From Himantopus leucocephalus (lineage: Eukaryota > Chordata > Aves > Charadriiformes > Recurvirostridae): a stretch of 64,000 bases of DNA. Both the position numbers and the translations under genes were made by a program. This document shows, piece by piece, positions 41,901 through 56,900 of this stretch. The stretch is taken from assembly GCA_003993805.1 (NCBI GenBank), contig RSEF01000004.1, forward strand, positions 4,329,490 through 4,393,489, given 5' to 3'. Every line of letters starts with the position of its first letter. Position 1 is the stretch's first letter. Under the pieces are notes generated by a model, which worked only from the letters and a program-made list of their open reading frames with translations, made no database searches and had not been told where the DNA came from.

Positions 41901-44900
41901 CATCACTTCTGATAACCAAACTGAGTACTACATATATCTGTTACATTCAGAATTGGCATGAGGATTTTGCAAAGCCTCTGAAGACAACAATTCTTTCTCC
42001 CTTGCAAAGTCCCAAGAGCTAGTAGTCAATAAAACACATTACCACACAAGCAATATTCCATTTCCTCCTGTTATTTAATGAACACTTATTAGGCATTTGA
42101 CCCCACCAACCCAGCATCCTTTTATGATGCTTTTGGGGAATTTCCTAGGTTTTAAGAAGTCAAATACTGGCATGACAGAAACTAACACAGACGGATTACC
42201 AGTAGGACTGGAAACTTTAGTTGTGGATGACAAGCTTGAACTCCCCAGTCACCAAAGTAATTGCTGTAGGTCATTATCCTTTGCCTAACACTTAAAGATA
42301 GGGGACTGTTTCAACTGCTGTCAGAGAGTTGCTGTCAAGCACAAGAATCTGGGAAGTCAGGAATGCTAGAATGTATTGCAGACTCTGAAGGGAAGCACGC
42401 GTACTTCCAGCAGTGATGAACAGTTAGTTGTTCTGCCTCATTCTCCACAGGCATCTCTGCAAATACCATATCCTGGTGGTCTCTCCCCTCCTTATCATTC
42501 TGACCCACATACCTCACTAATCCCTCCCCGCTTTTGCCTCCAGAACCTATCTAGCATTTCTATTCAATACTTGTGTTCATATCTCTGATAGGCAGACTAG
42601 TTTATTTGCCAAGTAGGTCAACCCTGTTGCTCTCTGCTCAGATCTGGTAGCGGAACATAGCCTATTTCAGCCTAAATTTGTAATTACAAGAACCAAGAAA
42701 CCAAGTACTACTCCATACCAAAATCCTTCAAGAAAAAGCTCTTGAGAATCCCTGAAGCCTGAGTATCTACAGACTTTTTTCTTTTTTTGAAGATCTGCTC
42801 AAACCAGCCAAATTTTCCCTTCTTACCAGAACATTATTTCCAGAATGAAACTGCTCTTCAAGAAGAATAAACCCAACAGTAATTTCTGGAGGTCACCAAG
42901 TAGATGAAAGCTAAAAGTTGAAACTCAGGCTGAACAGACTCAGCAAAATCACAGATGAAATCTGAGAGACCTACCATATGCTCTCCACTGAGATCCTGAA
43001 CAACTTTAATTTGTTCAAAATCGTATGGTCCCTTGAAGCCATGTGCTGCTTTGAACTTAACTGGTCTTGTATACGGCATCCCTTCATCGTCACTGGAAGA
43101 GGGATCGTCTTGATCTGTATGGAAGACTAGGAAGAACACAAATTCAGCAGTACATATCGCAGCACACATTTAATGTATTAGTAAGCCAATACTTTTTGTT
43201 AGCAGATTAGTCTTGAATTAGCAAATTTTTTTACAGGCAGTATTAAGATCTTAAAGCGAAACATGAATACTGTTGCATCAAAGTTTAGAAATACATCTAC
43301 ATTAATTTCACATTGCAGTGAATCTAAACACTGAACACTCAAAATATGAACTGCTGTTTTTGTTCTGCCCCTTTCTTTGCACCAGGTCTTGCATTCAGCA
43401 GATCCTGCACTAAGTGGTTTCTGTCAGTTTAATGTGTGCTGAAAATTATCCATTTCATTGTATTGGTTTCTTTAGACTGAATACGCTGAAACGGCCTGAT
43501 GATTTGCCCACAAAGCGTAAGAATTGCAAAATTTCTGGGGCAAACAGCCAGTGGCAACATAAGATGCTGAAGTGCAGCAGTTCTACGGCACTTCTCTCAG
43601 GCTGTGGTTCAACTGGCTTACTGCAGTACTAGAAGTCTGTCTGAAGAAAAACACTGATGAAACAAGAAGGGGAGAAATCAGTTGTAGTTGGGAAGTCTTC
43701 TAACAGGAGCTCAAACTATATGAGAATTCTAATGGTGGCACTGGTTGTAAAATAATCTGATTTTATTAAAGTAATGAAGACAACCCCCACTTCTACCTTT
43801 GCTGGAATAACTTGCAAAAAGTTTACATTTTGATATCCAGACAGCTTTCTAACAGCACAACAAAAATTATAGTATTTAACTGGTTTAGCTGAAAAGGTCT
43901 CTCAACTACTACTTTACAAAAATTCATCCTTGTAACCCGCTAGTCTCAGAATGCCAAGCTACAAGCTGTAACTCTAAAAAGCCACATCAACTGTACAGTG
44001 GTAGTATACAGCAGTATACGTCCCTCAGACATCTTTGATTCCTAGAAGCCCAAGGATAAAGAGACTATCCTATAAAAAAAAAACCAAACAAAAAAGTCAG
44101 TGTCACTGACCTTCATCTCGAACACTCTTAACTTTATTTACAGCACGTTCGCCATATTCTTCAGCAAGGTGCTTTGCTCGCTTTACAGATTTGCCAAGGA
44201 ACTTTTTCAGCTGGGTCCTTAAAAAGCAAGGGCACTTTTTCAACACGTAACACTCTCATTTGTTTCTATTATGAATCAATAGTTTTGATTTGAAATGCAA
44301 TATTATCTCTTTCCATTACTGCTTCTTAAAATAAGCATTTAATTTGCCAGCAGTCACATAATCTTCTGTTTAACTGCACGGCAATGGGCTTTCTGTAAAC
44401 TCAGGTATCACTTGTGCTTAAAAAGCAACTTGTTCAGGAGTCAGGAGAGCTTCATCTTAGAAAAACAAAACCTGCCTTTTCTTTGAAGGGACACGAAACA
44501 GCATCTTACGTTTTTTGTTTTAACCTCCCTCCATCAGAATCGGTTTGCTGTGTCTGCATTTTGTCTTCATCATCAGACTGTGCTGCATCATTACTAGGAA
44601 ATACAGAAGTGATTGTTTAATACAAAATCATAGTGAATCGAGATTGAATGAAACATTAGTAAAGTAGGATCTGTGTTTCAGAATCCATCTTTATTGCTTC
44701 ATGTAACACATTGGAAAAACATGGACATGTTAGTCAAGTAATAAAACAGATCTTTCAATGCTTGGGCATCTTCATACTAAAACCATATAGAGTCTCCAGA
44801 TGCCAGAAATACATTACTCTCATTCACAAATTTCAAACTTCAGCTTATTGCGACGCTTTGAAAGTTAAGAGCTGACAAAATACATTACATTACTAGTAAC

Positions 44901-47900
44901 ATGCCACCTTGTTCTCATACCTTGCTTTCCATAGATCAAATAAATTAACAGTGGTTAATTCTGAAACAGAAGTTTGTAAACAGAAGAGTACAGTTCTACA
45001 GAAGTGAGCTTTTCAATGATAATTCAGCAATGCAAAAAACCTAAAAATGTCTGATGTATAATTCACATAAATCTAGGTTTCTGAAAAAAACCCACCATCT
45101 AGACAGACATGTTTCCTGAGCATTAAGAAACAGTATTTTTCTATCAGTTTACAAACAGACTCAGCTTTAAACATTAGAAGGGCCTAAAGCCCTGTTGAGA
45201 ACAGGAAAACCTCAAAGCAGTCAGCTATACTGATAACCACATATCTTCAGAGCACCAAAGTCTACTAAATTAAACACTGAAAAAGCTACAGGGGCTGGTA
45301 GCACGAACAACATACAGTACTTGAACATAAATTGTGTTTAATTCAGTAGAGAAATAACATTTAGCACATCAAGTGCTAACTGCAGTTCATCTGGATTTTC
45401 AGACATACCTGCCTGGCAAGTTCCAGCAATATCATCAACTTTTAGTTAGTTTAAAAGAATTCAATAAACAGCCTAGTTAATAGAGAACTGGAAATAAGCA
45501 CAGATGGACGGGGACTCCCTTTACTTGCGTAAGAGCAGCCTCCACGTATGCAAGAACTATGAGCGCAACAGTATCAGAAAGAGCTGAAAGCTATTATCAT
45601 TAATACCTGACATATTCTTTAGTTCTCCTCATGATATGCAAAGTTAGGGGATTAATGCCTGTTGGCAACTTTTCTTCTGCTAAACTCAGGGGTATTTCTT
45701 CACCTGTATCAAGGTTTTTTATCATTACACTTGCTAGAATTTCCTGTGGAAAAAATAAGACGTAAAATCAAGATGACTTGATTAGACACAAAAACCTAGA
45801 GCAAAATATAAATCATCCGGTCTTACAGATTATTTATCTTATTGGGAATTCCTGTAGCTCACTGTATATTTATTATACAAAGACTAAGCTTAAGTTAAAA
45901 ATCACCTTTAGCGTGTTAACGCAAACATTATCAACCACTATATACAGACGAACAATCATTTGTCATCACAAGCTTCAATTTCATAAACCAGAAATGCAGC
46001 TATACAGACATCAGCCACTGCCTCACACCTTCCGTGCTAATATCAAACCTATTATGTAATTAAAAGACATTGAAGTCTTCCCCTTTCAGATATTTTAACA
46101 GCTGTAGTTTAGATTTAGTCAAAGACAACCTTTACACATAGAGTACTACACAAAGGAAAAGGTTTTTTTGGAACACCTCATGAACACATACATCTGTTCA
46201 GCAACAGTAAAAAAGCTACACGCAGATACACACAAATAAAAACCGGCAGCAGCCCAATAACAGTATCATCAGGATTAATGGAAGTTACCTGAAGTAACTA
46301 TTTTTTAATATTAGGAAAATCATTCTCCTATTGCTGACTCGTTCCCCTTTTAGATGCGTGATAAAACACCAGGTTTCCTGGTGTTCCCTCACAGTGAAAT
46401 CTTGTAATGCGTTTGCATAGCTGCAAGCACGAACTCACAGCATTTCAGATCTATTACTGCTCACACTTTCAAACCTCATATGACTCAGTGATCACAAAGT
46501 GCTTAGGTGGACAAAGCCAGCGTGCCATCACTCCTATTTGCATCTCTGCTCACAGGATATAGTGGTTCAGAGCGCAGAGAGTGACATGTGACTACTCAAA
46601 TTCATCCAACGGACTGGAAAAGCAAGCACAAGAACGTACGATGTACAAACCACATTGATTAATACCTCATCTGTGAGCTCTCTTCCAGAATTAGACCTGG
46701 GTCTTTGTGGTCCAAGTACTTCATTTGTTGTTTGGCCATCAGCTGCTTTCCCATTTTCCTGAAATTTTGCAGACATAGAATACCTTATCTCTACTGTAAC
46801 ACTAAAGTAATAGAAAATACTAGTTATTGAATTTATAACTGTTTCCCAATACCTGTGCAGTGACTATTTTATCTCCACTAGTTGCGCTTGCCAAATCCAA
46901 AGAAGGCTGAGAATCTCTGGGCATACCTTCTGTCACTGTACTTGGACTTAGAAGACCACCAGCTGTGAAGTTCTCTCGAGAAACTGAAAAGAGATTCATA
47001 TTAGAAAGAACAACATAACACTTGCCATAGACAGGCTACAGATTGTTAGACTCCTGACATCATAGTTACATTCCCGAACATGCCTTCTGACAAGTTTGAT
47101 TGTTTTTTAAACATTGACTGCCACCAAATCTGCCTTATCAATTATGTATTTCATATGTAGTTGGAGGCACAGGCACAATTTTACGCCTAATCCTCTTAAG
47201 TTTTATTAACAATTATATTTTCTTCAGTCATCTCCCTAGTAACCCGGGACTACTCGTTTTCATGGGACCTCAGTCTACAGCTTGACTTGTATTTCTATGC
47301 AAATACAGATTGCACACGTTTTATTTGAAGTGCGTAACTTTTTTTAGTTTCTGTATCGATAAGGCAACTTCTCCTTGCTACAGAAATACCTATTTTGGTA
47401 GGAAGTGTTAGTTTACAAGAAAGTCTATGAATTAGGAACATGTGTAATGCAAGAGTGTATTTCTCCACCATAAGAAGCTAAGATTGTTGAAGAATGTTTT
47501 TTCCTCATTTACACGTCAACTAAAATCACAAGATTGAATGATTCCTCATTTACACGTCAACTTAACTAAAATCACAAGATTGAATGATTCTTCACTCAAA
47601 ACACAAAAATAGTAACTACACATATAACTAAAGCCACCTAAAATAGAACACTTGCCTTCTAAAACAGGTTTTTGCACTTCAAAATCCAGTTCACTCTTCT
47701 TCTTCCGGGGTGGTGGAGCTGGCCGTGCAGGTGGTGGTGGTCTCGGAGGAGGAACATTTGTTGGAGGTGGTGGCCGTGCTGGGACAGGCTTCTTTGTGCT
47801 AGCAACTATATCAGGCTCTACAGTAAGCTGCCTTGGAGGTTTTGCTGGAGGCATTTCTTCTGCTGTAGAAAGGTCTTTGGTAGATAAATCTGAAGCCACT

Positions 47901-50900
47901 TGTTCTGAAGTATTTGCCTCTTTCTTGTCTGTTATGTCCTCATTTTTTGATGTTTGTGCTTCAGTTTCATGCATTTTATGGTCAGTTGCATTTGTTACTT
48001 TTGTTAGTTTATGCGTTTCCTGTTGCTCAGAAGTAAACAAAAGCTTCCCTGACTCCAATTCCGTGTCGTTACACATACTCTGATGCACTGGTTCTCTAGC
48101 ATCTTCTTGTAATGATATTTTAGCAGCTAATACTTCTGGAATGCTACTAATGATACCTGCTCCAGAAATCCAAGCATTTGCATCTGAAGTTGGAACAGTC
48201 AGTTCTTTTCCTCTACTAGCTAAAGAATCATCATCCAGTTGTTGTGCCTTCTGGCTTTCTTCTATAATACTGTCAATAATCTAAAAACCAAAACCATTCT
48301 ACTGTTAAATAGCAGCCATTTCCAGGGTACACTTACCAGTCAGCCTGTACAACACCCACAAGAACTGTTCCATTGAAGAGTTGCTTTGTATACAAAATAC
48401 ATTTTGTTTAAAAATACTGGAGACATAGGTGCAGAAATAGACATAACTGAAAAATAAAAAAGCGACTAATTTCCATTCCTCTTTAATATACTTTCAGAGA
48501 AAGCTTGAAAATAAGAGCTGTTTACACTTCAGTTTACTCATGCACTGCTAAATATGGTCCTGTAAATTACACAAATAATTCAACACGGGTGAATCCTAAC
48601 TATGTTTTTAGAACACTTAGTTCCATATTTACCCTTTAGATGGACACTCTTACTAACACTAACAACAAATTCTAACCTATGCTAGTTTCAGGATGAAGAC
48701 TGATTATTATCTAATATTTCTAGTATGATGCTGGAAGCACAAAGCAGTATTTAACTAACCTCTTTTGAATCATCTTGTTTCATTTCTTGTACAAAGGCTT
48801 CATTTCCAGCTTTGTGTAGCTTGCTGTCTGTATCCTATGGAAAAAAAAAATGGTAGATATCATAAGATGATGGTAGTAAGTCCTTTAGTAAGATGATCTA
48901 ACAAAAATAGAGCTACAGCAAATTAAATAGCATAAGAATTCTGCTACATTCTCACACATTACTGCCATCAGATAGGTGTTTAAACAGTAATGCACAGTAC
49001 TCATGAAGAATACTTCACACCACCATATACAGAGAGAAAGCCTGCACACTATTAAACAAAAGCAGTTCTCTTTAAGAGGTTTCAACCTCAACTAAAATAA
49101 AACTGAAGGTAGCATGAAGTTTAGGGAAACATACACATTTAATAATCTGTAGCAAGGAAAATGCATATTAAAATATTTTTTTCTTTTATCAGCTTGTAAG
49201 AAAGGATGCAAGAACCGTATTATCACAACACAATAGTAACTTTTTTAGAAATTTTCAGGTTAAGTCAGGCAGCTCTATCTATTGGTGACAAATATGCCTT
49301 TGAGGTTCTGACACAGAATCTTACATTCTACAATTTATTCCTAGTGCACATTGTCTATTTTTGCCAGTCATCTTCATGCAGATCCTTCCAAAATCTAAAT
49401 AAACTGCAGAACAAATGAAACTACTGAATTTAAGCAAAAAAACAAGAACATTTTCAGAACATTTGGATGAGAGACTGCAAGAATATTCAAAGCTGAGTAT
49501 ACTATTTATTCTTTTATTTATCTATTCTTTTATATATGTATAACAAACACTACCAGGATATTATACTACTGATGTCAGCTTGCACTTTAAGAGGTATAGT
49601 TTTGAGATGTGCAAACAGCATCAACACTTTGGCATATCCTACCAAACAAAGAATTAATAAAATCACTAAAGATGGCCTTGTGTGTCAAAATAATGCGGTA
49701 TATCTTCGTAATAGTTTTAAGTCTTATTTAATTAAAAATAAATAAATAAATCTTAATTAAAAATAATGAAATAAATCATAGGCAGCCCTAGGAATATTAG
49801 AATTAGATTACTTTGGCTGTTGTCATGGTTTAGGCTGGACCTAAACATGGGCATATTAAGCAATGATATTCTATACGAAGTCTGAAGTGAACAGAAGTGA
49901 AAATATTCTAGTTGTGAGTGAACATATTCATCAATTCCTGAAAAATCTTAGGTTCAGAAAAGCAAGTAATTTTATACCATAGAAGGATACTGCTTTAATC
50001 TCAGTTAGTATGGTCCAGTAAGAATTTCATCATATGCCTTCTGTTCTACTCCTCCTTCCTGTCTACAGACACGAAGCTCTCTTCTATTCAAGTCAGCAGT
50101 CCTCAACTGTCTCCCCCCAATGTTAAAGCCCCCAAAGACTAATTGTTACCATTATAAACTACTGCTGGTAGGCTATTAATTTAATTCCACCTATACATCT
50201 TTGGATATGCACAAGATACCTGTTTAATATGGAGATTAGGTATTTTAAAAGACCTCCCCATGTTTTTTTGCACTTTGACAAGATCTAGAGTGACTGTCTA
50301 GTACAGATATCTAAGAAATTTCTCCTTAGACCTTTTTTAGACACTCAGCTAGTCAAACAGAATCTTTATAGCCTACTAACATACTATAAAATGCTTGAAA
50401 AAACCCGCACAATTCCTGTAAACATCCATCTTTGAGAGTTCTGACCTCAAGAAATGGCATATCACAGACAGCTGCAATTACAGAAAAAGTCTTCCTCCAT
50501 CTCCACTCCCTCCCCCTCCTTCCACAAAGTTTTTCTAATCTAAATGCAAGTTCTACTTTGCTTTAGCACTAAAATCTATCTTCAAAGGTATGACGACTTA
50601 AATACTGAAGTGTAATCAGTGTCTACAGAAGCCCATTATATTAATTTCTAATTTTATTGACATTAAACTCACACACCCGTTAAACTTTGGACTTAGGAAA
50701 TATTTCTTACCTGTTCCAAGACAAACTATACCATTAGTCACACATTCACTCAACTGATATGGTACCAAGCAGAGAAGCAAGTACTTTTCCCACCTTCAAA
50801 AACTTCACTTCGAGCAAGTGACTTAAGAAGATACTTAAAAAAAAATAAAAAACCTACAAGCAACATACAGAACTGCAGACCTAGTAATTAAGTCAACAAG

Positions 50901-53900
50901 ACATTAAAGTTCGTTTTGAAGTTCATTGATTGCACCGAGTTTAGTCAGAGTGATAGAGCAAGATTTCTTGAAAGACTTACACATGTAATACTTAATCATT
51001 ACAGGGACAGCAAACAGAACACAAAATAGGGCATAAGTCTCAGTTCCAGAAGAGATACCATGAGATATGGTATCACTGTAGAAAGACTGATTCAGAGCAG
51101 AGTGCTTCTGACAAATCAGAAATACTGTTTTCACTGTGATTTCCCAACACTTTGCAGACAAAATGTCAAGCCTTCTTTACTCTATGTAACAGTGCTGCAT
51201 AGCATCACCTTTGGCCCTTCTGAGACCAGGAAATAAGTGTTATTTGTACAAGGTTCCAACTCCTCACTTATTTAATGTGTGCCAGATTCAGCTGCACTGT
51301 CACTATGCACAGATGCAGCATACCAATTACCTGCGTGGGAAGTGGCAATGCTGTCTCATTAAGCTAAATATAGTGTTTTATCTTCACATAACCTAAAGGG
51401 AAGGCTTTTGAAGTACAAACACTAAGATTTTTCTTATTTTGAAGACAGAGGAGAGCAAAGTCAACTATTTTGTATAAATCGAGGTCAAAACCCAAGCGCT
51501 GCAGAGACTTGCTTACTATTCACAAATCACTTGGAACAGGGTATAGTAATTAAGTAGAGCTCAATTAAATTGCACATATACATTTCAGAATAAAATTAGC
51601 TTCAAGACATGTTAACATACCCTAAATAAAAGTGAAGTTGGAACTTCCAGAGACATAAGCACAGCAATTGCTACTTACAACAGGAAAAGCCTATCATTTC
51701 CTGTCTGTGTAGATGTTAGGGCTACCGTAGCGCATCTGCTTTAGGCAGAAATGCTCAACATTATGTTCATCAACAAGCATTTGATTGATTTTAAGAAGAA
51801 ACTCACCTTTAATACATGGGATCCAACTTTCGTTGGTGACCTGTTAAGAAGAGAAGATAGACTTAGGTAGAGCACCAAGAAAAAAAAAAAATCTCTTGAC
51901 AGTAAGCTTCATAGTAAACAGTCTATAATATAGTCTTTCTTTACAGTGAATATATACTTGATACTTTAGACCAGCAACAAAGTGAATATTTTTCATACGG
52001 AACCTTTACACAAAAGGTTCCAAATAGAGTTAAGCGTTCAACTGTCTACAATGCACAAATCCACAGCTTCTACAATCCCTGAAAGATTCTCAACAGAATC
52101 TTCTAGAAATCATATTTCTATCACCCTTTTCTAATAAACAGATGCTATTCAAAGTACAGATTAAAAAACATTTTGCATTAAATTTAAAATTAGCATGTAC
52201 AGGCAGCACAGGGTGTACATCAAAGAACCCAAAACTCTCAGAAAGCAGAAGTACAAATGCTCTAGTAGCTTGCAAATCAAGTGCCTGAACCCTAATCTGC
52301 AGAGTCAACACTATGACAGCCATTCTGCCCTTCAGCCTCTCTAGTGAACATAAAGTCTTGTTTCTAATCATGACACTTGGTATAAATATAAGTATTTACA
52401 TTAAAAGAGGGAAATAGTTTTGCACTGATTTCCAAAATCCATACTCTAAAACGGTGAATTTGCATTAGCATCCACTTACACATAACCTCTCATTTCACTA
52501 ATTACATGAAAGAACAAGGTATCTTAGGGGAATGGTATCAAATAATTACTTCTCTTCAGGTCACCACTCAATCCAATCAGTAAATGGTCAACTCTATATC
52601 CTGAACTTACGTTTTCCGCAAGATTTTCAGAATTCTAGAAGATATTTACATACTGAGTCACACTGCTTACACCGACTACAGGATCTTAGTCGTATATAAA
52701 GATGTCGACAGGCTGGACCAGATGATCTTTTGAGGTCCCTTCCAAACTGAGCTGTTCTATGATTCTATTAGTTTGTCAGTCATAAGCAGAGACCAGATTA
52801 CAGGTTACTTCCTTAAAAGCTTACTACCAGATGCACTACAACCTGGATTGTACAAGCATCCCAGCTGGCTACCAAGGTCAAGGACACTCAACAACTTTGA
52901 GTATCGTCTTGTACCAAGCAACACAGCCAAATAACAGAGATCTCAGTCTAACTTGCCACTCCTGCCTCCAAAATGATGCTTTCAAGGGACAACAACTTCT
53001 GAAAAAGAAAACTATTTCCATTTCATTTTTAAGAGTTTTAGTTCTTCTCTTTACTGTCTGAAAGCATTTCATCACAAAATGAAGAGACCACATTTATACG
53101 GCACAGTTAAGTAAACTAGAAAGTACAGTGGGTTGGTATATAAAGACTGTATCATTTTAACTAATTTAACACCTTAAACCTAGATGCTTTTGTCCAGTGA
53201 CTGACACTTAAGATGCACAATATCCATAACACTGTTTTGACGCATAATCCTCCCAGAAGGTGCTAACCCCAGTGTGCAAAAAAGAGCAAAATCAGTATCT
53301 TGACCTGAAAAAACAAACACATCTTTTGTCTTCCAAAATATATTGTCAGGAAAGGCCATAGTCTGTGTTGAATTTCTGATTACTGAAACATTTTCAGTCC
53401 CACTATGAACGCTCGGATTTCCTTAGAAATTGTGACAAAAATGTGTGTCACTTCATTAAATCCACAAGATCACTTTAACAATTAAATATATTTATAATTA
53501 CAACATTAATGGCTAGGCTTCAGCAAGGTGTCGGGTCTTATTGTACAAGTCACTGCTAAGACTTTACAACCTAAATAAAATGCAAACCCCTCAACTGCAA
53601 ATAGATACTTTCATTTTCTATCGTGACACTTCCCACCAATTAGCATGTCACTTCTGGTACAGGCAAATCATTCCTCCTCTGGTAACACTAAATATAAGGT
53701 TCAAAAGACCTTGCTACCCTTTTAGACTTCTTTAGCTAATTAGTTTTGTGGAAAACCCACACTCAAACTAAAACAGATGTTATTTCCCACTCTCATGCTT
53801 TACCTTGGAAAAAGCTGCTCAAGTGATAAAGGTTACAGAGGTAGCAGGTATAGAATAGAACATGGGGCTGATCGCTTAATAGAGCACACATACATGTCTT

Positions 53901-56900
53901 ATGTTAATGTGAAGCTTTGTCCTTGAAATGACACGCTTTCAAAACACTGCAAAGCTTCCATAACTGTTTGGCAATAATACCACTTTCAGATCAGTTTATA
54001 ATATAGCCAAATAAGTTTAGTGGCTTGCCTGAGATTATTTGAGCTACGTGTTTACGAGCATCATCACTCCCTTAGTCACAATTAGTTGCTGCTTATGTGC
54101 TATTACATTTATAAAGACAAAGTCAGTCACAGAATAAGTTTGCTAACTGAAGTCTCGTGTAGTTCAACATTACTCTGGAACGGTCTCCCCTTCCAGCCCA
54201 CCTGAAGTTACCAGCCTTCTCCACTCCCCAGTTTTACTTTAAGGCCACTAGTTTTATGGACGCACTACCTGAAATGCTTGCATTTTTTAAACAGTATATT
54301 TAGTGGCAAAAGTGTCTGAAAAAATTGCTATGAAGAAAAATCCAATGATCAAATATTGATTTTGCTTTGAGAGGTCTGTAGTCTGTAGCTTTACAGGGTT
54401 ATCAGGCAGAACATCAAGGCTGAGATATACCACAGAAAATGAGTAAGAAATTTTGTCATCTAGTATGATTGTTTAGTAAATAGTGGGAATTAAAAATTGA
54501 TAACAGTAGATCTTGTAGACTGCATTTCAAATAACACTTCTAACAAGTTTTCTTACATGATACTGCTGTAACACCAGTTTAACAAAGGAGGGTTTCAAGG
54601 TTATCTATAAAAATTAAACAAAATTCAAAGAAAAATCCCAACACAACCAGATGCCTGATTAATCTGAAAGTCAAATAAACTCCTAAAGAACTTTTTTTGG
54701 TATTTATTCAGCTGTCAAATTCATTCTAATACTGACCAGACTATAGGATGCTGCCATTCCAACTATCATGTAGCCTATTCCAAATAAGCATCACATTTTC
54801 AACACATTGTTGCTAAGTTTTGTGACACAAAACAAAACACTTAGCCCACCAAAANCCCAACAAAAAAAAAAAAAAAAAAGGTGAATGACTGGCCTTGGTC
54901 AAACCCCAGAACCACACTGCCTGCTTCCCTGGGAGGATGCACATTGCTACAACACAGGTGTGCTACCAGACAGATGAAAATAGGTTTAAAGAGTACGTAT
55001 AGCAGCAGTGCACTGCACAGAACATACGGGTTCAGCAACCAGCCCACTAACTGTATTTACTGCTGTCCTTCAGCTTGCAGAGGCACACGGTGTTTTCCTC
55101 CCTCTAACACGTGGCTGGCCTGGAAGCCACAATTATTCTTGATGTAGCTCTCTGTGGCAGTCTACACCTTCAAAACCACAAGGATTCATTACTGCAATGC
55201 ACTGTTTGGGCTGCCCTTGGAAAGCGTTGGGGAACTTCAGCTAACTCAGAAGGCAGAAACTTGTCTGCAGTGCTGCAAGTCACTACAGCAACAAAACTAA
55301 CACTTCACACTCCATCTGTTGGCTGCCAAGATCAGTTTTGCATGTTGGCTAAAATATATAACAACAAAAAGTTGTACTAAGCACGTCCCATGTGTCAACA
55401 GGGCACAAATTAACATTATCTAGCTTCCTACACAGAAGAAAACTAGATTCTTCAGGAAAAGCACCAAAGCAACTGCAAAAATATAGGACTACTGAAATCA
55501 GAATTCAAAAACTTAAGGTACCAGAGGATATTTCTCACTATCTATACCATCTCTTGAATCCAGTGCCTTATGTTTGGTTTCTGGTAACAATTTTTAGGAT
55601 AGAAGTATACTAGGAACAAACTTGCCCCTTACTGTTAAGCATATGACGTTCAAACTATTAGGTTTAGCAGTTCTTGATTTCAGAGTGGGTGGATCACTTT
55701 TCTTTTAAATAAAAAATAAAGACGGTCTGTCACCTGCCTGCATCCAGACAAGTTTGCCTTAATCCATATTTTCCTTCTTTCAGAATTGACATCCTCCTTC
55801 ATGAGAGAGTTCATGCCTCTAAATTTCAGGGTCTTTTTCTAACCCTCTTCCACGGTTATAGTCTTTTGAAAGCAGAGTGACAGAGCTTAAATAGGAGTAT
55901 ATCTTCTGTCAAACTACATCTCCCTCTCTCTCCACAACAAATAGATGCCTTCACTGACCAGTCCACAAAGGCACCTAGGTCTTTTTTCTAGGGTCTAGAA
56001 AAGCATTTAGAAACAGACGTTGCTTGGAACCTAGTTATTTAACAGATGGACACTCTCCACACATCCTGTCAAAAGTAGAATTACAGGTAAAAGGCAAGAT
56101 CTACAGCAGAAGTGAAGCGTACAGGCCTGATAAATATCAAATACAATAGTCTCCAAACATCTGGTTTAAACACACTTCACCTTACAGAAGTCATCAATCC
56201 AGGAGAGCTATCTCAGTCCATTATCATCCAAAAGAAACATTTTGTAACAAGTTCTGTATTTTTTGCTAATTGATTCTTAAAAAGCACCAGTTATATATGT
56301 ACTTGAGGATGCAGATATGGTGCTTGAGAGAGGGGCTTAAGCATCAGTACCTATTGACTTACAGTAGGAATTGGGAGCTTACATCCAGCTTGAAAATTCC
56401 ACTCTTCCACATCACAAGACAATTAATAAAACAAATATCAAAGTAGTCAGCAAGTTTACATAAACAGGTGTCACCACTTTCAGAATTTCTGTATCAGCAG
56501 TTATTAAATTTCCCCACACAGAACTCAGGGCAGGGGGGAGGAAGCTACAAAAGCCACATTTCTCATGAGGGCAAATATATCTACACCGCTTTGCTAAAAA
56601 GCAGCTATGGTACGTGCTGCCAAAAAGGATTACCAAGTGTTTTTGTTGATCAGAACACTGAATGCACAAGGAAATGCCTCAAACTGCAGAGGGCAATATG
56701 TACTTGTTTTCAGTTGCCCTTCCTCCCACAAGAAGGTTTTGATTTTTTTTTTTTGTGGGTCCCAACTCAATGCCATTACACATGCACAGGTCTGAAAACT
56801 ACAATCTACAAGCCTGCTTCTGAGAAGTGTCCAATGTAAATGTGAAATCAGCTCTTAAGAAATCTCAAAGCTTAGTTAGAGAAAATACTCTCTATATTGT

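Noticed and set aside
49818..49850. TGTCATGGTTTAGGCTGG resembling the start of an avian LTR
   Set aside because: Similarity covers fewer than 20 bases. No matching LTR end, primer-binding site or target duplication was visible.
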